From: Butyrivibrio sp.
GTDB lineage: Bacteria > Bacillota > Clostridia > Lachnospirales > Lachnospiraceae
Assembly (NCBI GenBank): GCA_024697425.1
Contig: JAILFT010000065.1
Span: 1-38,639, forward strand
Length of the DNA: 38,639 bases
Reading direction: 5' to 3'
Shown here: positions 32,353-38,639 of the stretch, in pieces
Layout: every line of letters begins with the position of its first letter
Position numbering within the stretch: position 1 is the stretch's first letter
Program-made: the position numbers and the translations under genes
Notes under the pieces: generated by a model
Told to the model about the DNA's origin: nothing
The model's database searches: none
The model's input: only the letters and a program-made list of their open reading frames with translations

Positions 32353-34971
32353 ATGATACCTCGTTTTGAAGAACAAAAAAGAAGACAGGCCTCCGTTTTT
32401 AAGGACAATGCTATCATACAGGACAGAAATCAGCGGATCAGTTCTGACTTTGCGGAAGGCAGAGTCGAGTATGAGGAAAGCTTCATTCAAAGTGAAGCAG
32501 ATCTTCAGCATCAGTTTTACCTGGACTATACCGAAAAATGGGGACAAAAATCAGAGGGGCAGCAGATAACTCCCTCCAACTATGTGCGCCCGGAAGAGGC
32601 TGTTATCCATAACCAGAATCTTGGTTATAAAGACCGCTATAGAAGAAGGAAACTGGCTACGGGCTTTAAGGATATGTGGAATGGTAAGCTTAAAGACCTG
32701 AATCAGGCCAACCATCAGGAGCCTGTTTACGGGCTTAAACTTTCCGACAAGCCGGGAACCTATGCTTTTGACATCATGAAAAGCACCGTCAGACTTGGAT
32801 ATATAGAGCTTGCAAAAAAATCCATCATGGAAGATGCACAGCAGGGCGTCGCAGTGGATCCTCTTTTTACCAAGTATGAAAAAGAATTCCTGTCTCTTGC
32901 ACCGCCTCTTGTAATCTCGGGTGGTGATGAGATGACCGGAAATGTTCAGATGACACGAGCTTCCATCGATGCCTTTACGGCTTTCATGAAAAAGGCCATG
33001 GCAAAACCGGTGGAAGCCATAAAGGACGCAGCGCTGGACGCTCTGTACTCCTTTGGCTCAATCCCTGAGAACCTTCTTTCGGAGCATGCAGTACCCCAGA
33101 AGATAGATGAGCTGAAACTCCTGAAGGACAAGTATAAAGCTGTGGCAATGCTCTTTGAAAAAAAGGGCAGTGAGGATGAGATCACAAAGGCTTTTTTGAA
33201 AATGTCCAAGGACAAGGAGCTTGTTCCAAGAGATAACCTTGAAGTTGCGAAGTACGTCTATAAGTCCATTGATAAGGACATGAGATATGCCTTTGAGCAT
33301 TACGGAGTAGATTTTAAGAATGACGGGTCACTTCTTGACCTGGAGAATCTTGATAATGCCCACATCAGAAAGACCGGCGGCCAGACAAAGGCTCTGATTT
33401 CCGGCCTTAAGAAGAATGCCAAAACCAAGCAGATTGCAGGAGCTGATGAATATTGGGACAATCAGTCCAAGAAGCTTATCTCCAAGGATGATCCCAACCC
33501 TGATAAGCCCCGGAAGAAGGTCTTTAAGGACAGCTATAACATTGCGGGAAGTATCAATGCCCTCAATAAAAACAGCAGAAGCAAGGTGGAAGATGACGGC
33601 AACAAGGCGCTGTTTGACCAACTGTGCGAGAGCGGCAACAAGATAGCTCTGGCCATCAGTGATATAGATAAAGAACTTTCAGACGCGGAAGATATCGAAG
33701 AGAGAAGAAAGGCAGACCTTCTGCTTCGCCCGGAGATGAAGGGAAGGATCACCAAATATCTTGACAAGAGACGCCAGCAGCAGCTGGATCTTATGGACAG
33801 AGCGGCCGGTGTCATCAATGCCTTAAAACACCTTGCAGGAGAAGGCGAGCTTGATCCCAACGGCAATCAGGTGCTTAAACAGCTCAGATATCAGGAGGCG
33901 GAAAAGAAGCGCAAAAGGCCGGGAAATAATAACAATAACGATAATATCGAAAATATTGTGGAGAGAGACATTTTTGTTCTTTCCATGCGCACGAGGACCT
34001 TTGCAGACGTAAGGAATGCTCTTTTTGAGAAGTTTGCAAATGACGTGAACATCGGAGTTTTGAGAGCTCTTTTGAATTCTCAGGATGCTTCAAAGCAGTT
34101 TGACCTTCTGACTCTGGATAAAGTTGATCTGATGACAAAGTCACTTGATGAAGTGCGTGCGGCTTTTGAGCAGGCACTGTCCGGAAACGAAGCCATCGCC
34201 CTGTATGAAAATACGGTACTTGAGGTTCAGGAAACCACCAAGAATCTCTATGACAAACTAAGCAAAGACGGTTACAGTGCACTGTCGCTAAAAGACAGGG
34301 CAGAGCTTGCAGAAGAATTCTCAAAGCTCAGGGCCAGAAGATATGCCCTGGCAAGGCTTAAAACCCAGAAAGGTATTGCCAACAGCACCTTTGATGCCCT
34401 GATGAAAGCCGGAAAAAGTGCTCAGGAGCTTCTTGCTTTAAAGAACAATGAGATATTGACCAACGCCAGGTTTAAAGCTCTTTCCGATCACATGGAACTT
34501 ATCCGAACAAGAAGACTTAAGGCGGCAGCCAGGGACGGAGTTCTTGATATCAACCTCCTTGAAGGAAACGAGCAGCTTAAGGTGGCAGCTCTTTTGGAGG
34601 GGAAAAACGGTAACGCTTCAGCAGCAAGCTTTTTTGAAAAAAAGGAAACTGCCGCCAGGAAGACACTGATAGCCCACCTTGGAGAGCTTTCTGCCCTTAC
34701 AGTCAGAAACGAAATGGCCGGCAACATGCTTCTTGGTCTTGGAGAATACGGCCCTGTCTTGAGAGAGGAAAGGCTTGATGATGAGGATGATCTTGAGCAT
34801 GAGCCTCCTATAGAAGTTGAAATTAAGGAAACCGACAAGAAGAAGATGAAGAGAGTTTCAGACTCCTTCAACAGGCTGAAAGAAGATGTGCATCTTGAGG
34901 GTGATCCCGCAGTCAGCAAGAACAAGGAAGCACCTCTTCGCCGTAAATCCAAGATGAAAATTGACGATTGA
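32353..34971 (+). CDS. 872-residue helical hydrophilic protein, function unknown
   Basis: A strong AGGAGGGG precedes the ATG, 10 bases after the GNAT stop. The product is soluble-looking: Lys/Glu/Asp/Leu-rich, largely helical, with no signal peptide or membrane helix. The first 70 residues are polar and possibly disordered (MIPRFEEQKRRQASVFKDNA). Long helices carry the rest (IDAFTAFMKKAMAKPVEAIK, IKDAALDALYSFGSIPE, ADVRNALFEKFANDVNIGVL) and an Asn-rich hinge (NNNNNDNIENIVE) lies near residue 525. The C-terminal 40 residues are basic (PLRRKSKMKIDD). I recognise no toxin or enzyme motif. Being the last gene after the CIS and surface genes, it could be cargo, a cytosolic scaffold or a partner of the GNAT protein. 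Confidence 0.7.
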   Translation: MIPRFEEQKRRQASVFKDNAIIQDRNQRISSDFAEGRVEYEESFIQSEADLQHQFYLDYTEKWGQKSEGQQITPSNYVRPEEAVIHNQNLGYKDRYRRRKLATGFKDMWNGKLKDLNQANHQEPVYGLKLSDKPGTYAFDIMKSTVRLGYIELAKKSIMEDAQQGVAVDPLFTKYEKEFLSLAPPLVISGGDEMTGNVQMTRASIDAFTAFMKKAMAKPVEAIKDAALDALYSFGSIPENLLSEHAVPQKIDELKLLKDKYKAVAMLFEKKGSEDEITKAFLKMSKDKELVPRDNLEVAKYVYKSIDKDMRYAFEHYGVDFKNDGSLLDLENLDNAHIRKTGGQTKALISGLKKNAKTKQIAGADEYWDNQSKKLISKDDPNPDKPRKKVFKDSYNIAGSINALNKNSRSKVEDDGNKALFDQLCESGNKIALAISDIDKELSDAEDIEERRKADLLLRPEMKGRITKYLDKRRQQQLDLMDRAAGVINALKHLAGEGELDPNGNQVLKQLRYQEAEKKRKRPGNNNNNDNIENIVERDIFVLSMRTRTFADVRNALFEKFANDVNIGVLRALLNSQDASKQFDLLTLDKVDLMTKSLDEVRAAFEQALSGNEAIALYENTVLEVQETTKNLYDKLSKDGYSALSLKDRAELAEEFSKLRARRYALARLKTQKGIANSTFDALMKAGKSAQELLALKNNEILTNARFKALSDHMELIRTRRLKAAARDGVLDINLLEGNEQLKVAALLEGKNGNASAASFFEKKETAARKTLIAHLGELSALTVRNEMAGNMLLGLGEYGPVLREERLDDEDDLEHEPPIEVEIKETDKKKMKRVSDSFNRLKEDVHLEGDPAVSKNKEAPLRRKSKMKIDD

Positions 34972-34982
34972 GACAGCCTTTT

Positions 34983-35003
34983 GAAAAAAAATTACTTTTT
35001 TTC
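34983..35003 (+). terminator. A/T hairpin after the 872-residue gene, weak intrinsic terminator
   Basis: G plus an A-run (34984-34991), loop TTAC and TTTTTTTC (34996-35003) form a symmetrical stem closed by one G-C pair. It lies 12 bases after the stop codon and would read as A-tract then U-tract, compatible with termination in either direction, though weak in GC. Confidence 0.4.
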
Positions 35004-35054
35004 TGCCACAGGTCATCCTTCTTTCGTATATATAAGCAAAGAGATGAAAACATA

Positions 35055-35083
35055 CTTAAACCATTGGTGCAAAGTAGTATAAT
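35055..35083 (+). promoter_or_regulatory. Candidate promoter for the peptide-phosphatase pair
   Basis: TATAAT (35078-35083) lies 24 bases before ATG 35107. The best -35 match at 16-17 bases is weak (TTAAAC, 35056-35061). An AT-rich tract with a run of TATATA (35029-35034) is upstream and may help. Transcription would begin close to the GCAGGAGG ribosome site. Confidence 0.5.
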
Positions 35084-35106
35084 AAAATCAGCAGGAGGAC
35101 AATGAC

Positions 35107-35292
35107 ATGAAGGCAGAGAATAATATTAAGGAAGCAGCAAACACTACAGCAGAGGCTGCAAAGAAAGTGATCGTTAACGACGAAGAGCTTAATAAGACCA
35201 CAGGCGGTAGGGGTGTTGCGGTTACACTCGCTTACAGCGATGATGAGAAGAACACCGGAAACGGCACTATTTATGGAAATAACAAAGTATAA
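35107..35292 (+). CDS. Small peptide with bacteriocin-type double-glycine leader
   Basis: The 61-residue product has an N-terminal segment MKAENNIKEAANTTAEAAKK and then IVNDEELNKTTGG, closely like the DEEL-x(2)-V-x-GG leaders of bacteriocin-type signal sequences cut by C39 peptidase transporters. Cleavage after GG (residue 34) would release a 27-residue peptide beginning RGVAVTLAYS with Gly/Asn-rich end [10 protein letters not shown] and no cysteine. GCAGGAGG precedes the ATG. The 3' end overlaps the phosphatase start by 20 bases. No C39 transporter lies in the window. Thr in place of the usual Val before GG is a mild deviation. Confidence 0.7.
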   Translation: MKAENNIKEAANTTAEAAKKVIVNDEELNKTTGGRGVAVTLAYSDDEKNTGNGTIYGNNKV

Positions 35293-36982
35293 GACGGAAA
35301 CCAAAAAGAAATCACTTAAGAGGGTGGCGCGCAACGCCATCCTCTTTGGCGCGTTTGCATTCCTTATTATGACTGTGGCCGTTGAAGGAATCCTGTTTAT
35401 TTTCCCTACTCTTCAGAACTATAAAAGAGAGATGATACATGAGGGGGACTACGCATATTCTCTTATCGGACAGGAGTACGTGGAAGAGATATATAAGGAG
35501 GTAAAAGAGGTATATTATTCAGTCCCCGACGATATTAAAGCGGACAGATTTTCCGATGAGTTTAAAAGCTACCTTATACCTATTATAGATGACGATTTTC
35601 TTGCTGCCAGAGAGATACTTGTCAAATGCCGCAAAGCAACAAAAATCGGTAATATCACCTTTACTTTTTTTGATGAGGATAAAGAAAGCCTGGTATTTGT
35701 CCTGGACGGAAACGTGGGAGAAAAGGCCTATCTTCCCGGGCAGTATATCAACAATAAAGTCGGCACCATTGATTCTCTGGATACCATTAATAAGATCATG
35801 CGTTCTGACTGGTATATGCACGTTACCTATGGTAAGGCCAACGGTTTCGAAGCTACCAATTACGAAGGTATCTACGATACTGAAGGAAATCTTATAGGTT
35901 ATATATCCATAACCATCAGCATCAACGCTTTCGTAAAACAGATCCTTCTGTTCCTTTCCATATATATTCCCATAATGCTTGTGCTGATTCTTTTCCTTGC
36001 ATTCAGAGCTAACACAGAAGCCAACAAGAGGCTTATCAATCCGATAAATTCCCTTGCCCGGGCTGCAAGGCAGTACACTGCTCTGGATAAAAACGGAGAG
36101 GGCGCAAATACAAAGGTCTTTCAGGATCTCAATATCAGCACCAATGATGAGATCGAGGAGCTTTGGGACACCATGGTGGAGATGGAAGACGATGTGTCCA
36201 ATGCCATGAAGAAGATCAGAGAATCCGCAGCCAAAGAAGAGAGAATGGCGACGGAGCTGGAGCTGGCAAAGAGCATACAGCTGTCTGCCCTTCCTTCTAA
36301 TTTTGATGACTTTGATGAGGATACAAGATTTGATATCTATGCCCTTATGACTCCCGCCAAGGAAGTGGGAGGAGATTTCTATGACTTCTTTATGATAGAC
36401 AAAGACCATCTTTGTATGGTTATTGCCGATGTATCAGGTAAGGGTGTGCCGGCAGCTCTTTTCATGATGAACAGCAAGACCCTCATTAAGAACAGGACAC
36501 TCCAGGGAGGAAAGCCTTCTGAAATACTCAGCTTTGTAAATGACGGAATCTGTGAGGACAATATAAACGAGATGTTTGTCACAGTGTGGCTGGGAATCCT
36601 GACCTTAAGTACGGGAGAAGTTATAGCCGCCAATGCCGGCCATGAATATCCTTTTATCACAGATGAGAATGGCAGATATGAGCTTTTTACGGAACCTCAC
36701 GGAGTGGTAGTAGGGGCTTTCGGAGGCCTGAAGTACGAAGATTATACTTTTACACTTAATAAGGGAGACAGACTGTTTGTCTATACAGACGGTGTTCCCG
36801 AAGCCCAGAACAGAAAAGAAGAATTTTTTGGCCGTGACAGGATCATAGATACGCTGAACAGGCATTTGGAGGAGAAACCGGAAGAGCTGATCACATCCGT
36901 AAAGGAAGAGATTGATCGGTTTGAAGACGGTGCCCTCCAGTTTGATGATATTACAATGCTAAATATTACCTATTATGGATAA
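35273..36982 (+). CDS. Membrane PP2C-type (SpoIIE-like) serine phosphatase with sensor region and HAMP domain
   Basis: ATG 35273 is chosen because it gives a short basic cytosolic tail followed directly by a membrane helix; no good site supports upstream ATGs, so translation is likely coupled to the peptide gene. The 569 residues read: helix 1 (20-43), extracytoplasmic region (44-215), helix 2 (218-240), HAMP (241-325, with [15 protein letters not shown]), then PP2C from about 328. Phosphatase motifs are present: [51 protein letters not shown] and LQFDDITML, with metal-binding aspartates kept. Such enzymes dephosphorylate STAS-domain proteins; a STAS gene lies 14 kb upstream. Confidence 0.9.
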   Translation: MEITKYKTETKKKSLKRVARNAILFGAFAFLIMTVAVEGILFIFPTLQNYKREMIHEGDYAYSLIGQEYVEEIYKEVKEVYYSVPDDIKADRFSDEFKSYLIPIIDDDFLAAREILVKCRKATKIGNITFTFFDEDKESLVFVLDGNVGEKAYLPGQYINNKVGTIDSLDTINKIMRSDWYMHVTYGKANGFEATNYEGIYDTEGNLIGYISITISINAFVKQILLFLSIYIPIMLVLILFLAFRANTEANKRLINPINSLARAARQYTALDKNGEGANTKVFQDLNISTNDEIEELWDTMVEMEDDVSNAMKKIRESAAKEERMATELELAKSIQLSALPSNFDDFDEDTRFDIYALMTPAKEVGGDFYDFFMIDKDHLCMVIADVSGKGVPAALFMMNSKTLIKNRTLQGGKPSEILSFVNDGICEDNINEMFVTVWLGILTLSTGEVIAANAGHEYPFITDENGRYELFTEPHGVVVGAFGGLKYEDYTFTLNKGDRLFVYTDGVPEAQNRKEEFFGRDRIIDTLNRHLEEKPEELITSVKEEIDRFEDGALQFDDITMLNITYYG

Positions 36983-36990
36983 AAAATGTA

Positions 36991-37019
36991 TTGACGCGAC
37001 TAATTGCCTATGTTATAGT
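36991..37019 (+). promoter_or_regulatory. Strong promoter for the rpmG-secE-nusG unit
   Basis: TTGACG (36991-36996), a 17-base spacer and TATAGT (37014-37019), preceded by TGT for an extended -10. This is close to the sigma-A consensus, and the transcript would start near 37026. Confidence 0.85.
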
Positions 37020-37052
37020 AGACAAGCGACAAGAAACACATGTCTTTTTTTT
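37020..37052 (+). terminator. Short stem followed by eight T, possible terminator or early attenuator
   Basis: AGACA (37020-37024) can pair with TGTCT (37041-37045), followed by T-run 37045-37052. The stem is only 5 bp with a 16-base loop, so termination would be weak. It could end readthrough from the phosphatase gene; the mRNA start of the rpmG promoter falls inside it. Confidence 0.25.
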
Positions 37053-37107
37053 ATGCCAAAAATTGAGTATTAGTAAATCTAATATAATTACGCACGGAGG
37101 TGAAATA

Positions 37108-37257
37108 ATGCGTACAAGAATCACATTAGCATGCACAGATTGCAAGAACCGTAACTATGATACAACCAAGGATAAGAAGACACATCCCGACCGTATCGAG
37201 ATGAAGAAGTACTGCCCTTTCTGCAAGAAGCATACTGTACATAAGGAAACCAAGTAA
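37108..37257 (+). CDS. rpmG: 50S ribosomal protein L33
   Basis: The 49-residue protein [20 protein letters not shown] ends with [16 protein letters not shown]. The two CxxC pairs mark the zinc-binding (C+) form. GGAGGTGA lies before ATG 37108; the frame opens further upstream at 36991, but that region holds the promoter. Same order with secE and nusG as in other Firmicutes. Confidence 0.95.
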   Translation: MRTRITLACTDCKNRNYDTTKDKKTHPDRIEMKKYCPFCKKHTVHKETK

Positions 37258-37289
37258 TTTTTGTCCCTGATCAGGAGGTACATTCTAAC

Positions 37290-37490
37290 ATGAATGAGAG
37301 CAAGATGAGCACTTTTTTCAAAGGTGTTAAGGCAGAATTCAATAAGATCATATGGCCCACAAGAGAGGACATTATCAAGCAGACTACCGCTGTTGTAGTT
37401 GTTTCTGCTATTACTTGTGCGCTGATCGCTGTACTGGATATCGGGTTTGAGACAGGAATGAACTTCCTTACATCCGGTTTCTTTAAATAA
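37290..37490 (+). CDS. secE: Preprotein translocase subunit SecE
   Basis: The 66-residue protein has the SecE signature: KGVKAEFNKIIWPTREDIIK followed by one membrane helix (TTAVVVVSAITCALIAVLDI). It braces SecY in the membrane translocase. AGGAGGT precedes the ATG, and it lies between rpmG and nusG as usual. Confidence 0.95.
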   Translation: MNESKMSTFFKGVKAEFNKIIWPTREDIIKQTTAVVVVSAITCALIAVLDIGFETGMNFLTSGFFK

Positions 37491-37501
37491 AAGGAGATAA
37501 T

Positions 37502-38158
37502 ATGTCAGAAGAAATGGAAATGAATCTCGAGCAGGCTGCCGAGAATTCTGCCGAGGTAGTATCTGATGAGGTATTATCAGAAACAGATGCTCCTGTTGAA
37601 GCAGAAGCTACAGCTGCAGAGGAATCAGGTGACAATGAGAATGTTCATTGGTACGTTGTCCATACATATTCCGGATATGAGAACAAGGTAAAAGCCAATC
37701 TTGAGAAGACCATTGAGAACAGACATCTTCAGAATCAAATCCTTGAGGTAAGAGTGCCTCTTCAGGATGTGGTTGAGGTCAAGAACGGTGCCCGTAAGAA
37801 TGTTCAGAGAAAAATGTTCCCCGGATATGTTCTTGTTAACATGGATATGAACGATGAGACCTGGTACGTTGTTCGTAACACACGTGGCGTTACAGGATTC
37901 GTTGGACCGGGAAGCAAGCCGGTTCCCCTTACAGATGCAGAGATCAAGAATCTTGGCATCAACACCAAGAACGTTATTACAGCAGACTTCGGCGTAGGCG
38001 ATGAGATCGCTGTCGTTGCCGGTGTCTGGAAAGATACTACAGGAGTTGTTCAGAGGATGGATCTTGGCAAGCAGACAGCTATCATCAATGTTGATCTGTT
38101 TGGACGTGAGACTCCCGTTGAGATCAGCTTCGCAGAAGTAAGAAAGATTGATTCATAA
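37502..38158 (+). CDS. nusG: Transcription elongation/antitermination factor NusG
   Basis: The 218-residue protein has an acidic N-terminal extension of about 45 residues (AENSAEVVSDEVLSETDAPV), then the NGN domain (HWYVVHTYSGYENKVKANLE, RKMFPGYVLVNMDM, WYVVRNTRGVTGFVG) and the C-terminal KOW domain (GDEIAVVAGVWKDTTGVVQR). It binds RNA polymerase. AAAGGAG precedes ATG 37502. The acidic extension is longer than in E. coli NusG. Confidence 0.95.
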   Translation: MSEEMEMNLEQAAENSAEVVSDEVLSETDAPVEAEATAAEESGDNENVHWYVVHTYSGYENKVKANLEKTIENRHLQNQILEVRVPLQDVVEVKNGARKNVQRKMFPGYVLVNMDMNDETWYVVRNTRGVTGFVGPGSKPVPLTDAEIKNLGINTKNVITADFGVGDEIAVVAGVWKDTTGVVQRMDLGKQTAIINVDLFGRETPVEISFAEVRKIDS

Positions 38159-38173
38159 CTAATCTGGTATTTA

Positions 38174-38340
38174 GGCACGTGAGTGCTTAGATATATAGCC
38201 TGCATTGCAGGCATGTAACCGCTGAGTGGGAGCAACACTCAAAATGCTCTTTGAGCATTTTGTTAGTGTTGCCCCTGCGATAGGTTCCAGCCGAGGTCTT
38301 TTCGAGGCTGTCGAACCGAACCGCTGGGAGCAGCATTAAC
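38174..38340 (+). promoter_or_regulatory. Structured RNA leader before rplK (candidate ribosomal-protein leader/attenuator)
   Basis: Four stems lie in this gap: GCAC/GTGC (38174-38185); GCCTGC/GCAGGC near 38199-38213; a long hairpin 38228-38275 (GCAACACT plus CAAAATGCTC, loop TTT, GAGCATTTTG, TT bulge, AGTGTTGC, extended by GGG/CCC across a bulged A); and GGTTC/GAACC with AGCC/GGCT and two side-by-side G-A mismatches (38283-38317). The phrase CCGCTG..GGGAGCA occurs before the long hairpin and again at 38321-38333. L1 or L11 autoregulation, or termination at the U-rich arm, is possible. Confidence 0.6.
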
Positions 38341-38385
38341 GCGAGAATTGTTGCGTCCGACCACATATTTTCAGGAGGTGCCATA

Positions 38386-38639
38386 ATGGCAAAGAAAGTC
38401 GAAGGATATATTAAGTTACAGATCCAGGCTGGTAAAGCAACACCAGCACCACCTGTTGGACCCGCACTTGGTCAGCACGGTGTAAACATTGTTGAATTCA
38501 CAAAGCAGTTCAACGCACAGACAGCAGATAAGGGTGACGTTATCATCCCTGTTGTTATCACAGTTTATGCAGACAGAAGTTTCACATTCATCACAAAGAC
38601 TCCACCTGCTGCAGTTCTTCTTAAGAAGGCAGCTAAGAT
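38386..38639 (+). CDS. rplK: 50S ribosomal protein L11 (3' end outside window)
   Basis: The first 84 codons are present: [20 protein letters not shown], then [20 protein letters not shown] and [20 protein letters not shown], which is L11 without doubt. AGGAGGTG precedes ATG 38386. L11 lies in the GTPase-associated centre of the 50S subunit. Confidence 0.98.
   Translation, partial: MAKKVEGYIKLQIQAGKATPAPPVGPALGQHGVNIVEFTKQFNAQTADKGDVIIPVVITVYADRSFTFITKTPPAAVLLKKAAK

Noticed and set aside
35213-35272. Longer N terminus for the PP2C phosphatase
   Set aside because: The upstream ATGs lie inside the peptide gene without ribosome sites and would add residues that fit no membrane-anchor pattern.
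36991-37107. Extended N terminus of L33
   Set aside because: The in-frame upstream segment overlaps a near-perfect promoter; ATG 37108 has a strong ribosome site and gives the normal 49-residue L33.

Overview
The window reads as one chromosomal segment of a Gram-positive Clostridia-type bacterium. I would guess Lachnospiraceae, from strong AGGAGG-type ribosome binding sites, the rpmG-secE-nusG-rplK order, arginine codons AGA/AGG, and sortase-free proline/threonine-rich surface proteins; no rRNA gene is present to prove it. All genes are on the + strand. There are no tRNAs, insertion sequences, integrases or CRISPR arrays, and no gap above 300 bases lacks a gene.

Bases 3-26205 hold a contractile injection system (CIS) of the extracellular/Pvc-Afp type in one long co-directional run. 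In order: the end of a Gly/Ser-rich protein, a Pvc16-like terminator (DUF4255), an unknown beta-rich protein, a PAAR-like DUF4280 tip, one sheath, one tube, a tail-assembly-chaperone-like protein with a DUF6760 segment in the -1 frame, a second tube-like protein with a long repeat tail, a probable tape measure, two Pvc7-like proteins, a gp27-like hub and a gp5-like spike as separate genes, gp25, two baseplate J-like wedge proteins and a tail protein I-like protein. Capsid, portal, terminase and lysis genes are absent, so this is not a prophage. The AAA+ ATPase (Pvc15-like) closes the run.

Between the baseplate genes and the ATPase sits an unusual cassette (20952-23745): a STAS protein, an FtsE-like ABC ATPase without an FtsX permease, a two-helix membrane protein with a coiled coil and a histidine-kinase-type ATPase domain but no histidine domain, a membrane-anchored SH3b protein and a 78-residue acidic protein. 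These look like signalling and cell-envelope parts built into the CIS operon. No tail-fibre gene is seen, which suggests a cell-attached or intracellular apparatus rather than a freely targeting particle.

Bases 26206-34971 form a second unit: a leader with a -10 box and a hairpin plus U-run, a 1698-residue surface protein, a GNAT-type protein overlapping its stop codon, and an 872-residue helical protein of unknown function. Bases 35055-36982 encode a small peptide with a bacteriocin-type double-glycine leader that overlaps a membrane PP2C phosphatase with an extracytoplasmic sensor region and HAMP domain. This phosphatase is a natural candidate regulator of the STAS protein upstream.

From 36991 to the end is housekeeping: a strong promoter, rpmG, secE, nusG, a long structured leader and the start of rplK. 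The strongest single observation is a canonical -1 slippery heptamer (A AAT TTT, 5687-5693) at the exact place where phages fuse their tail assembly chaperones by frameshifting.
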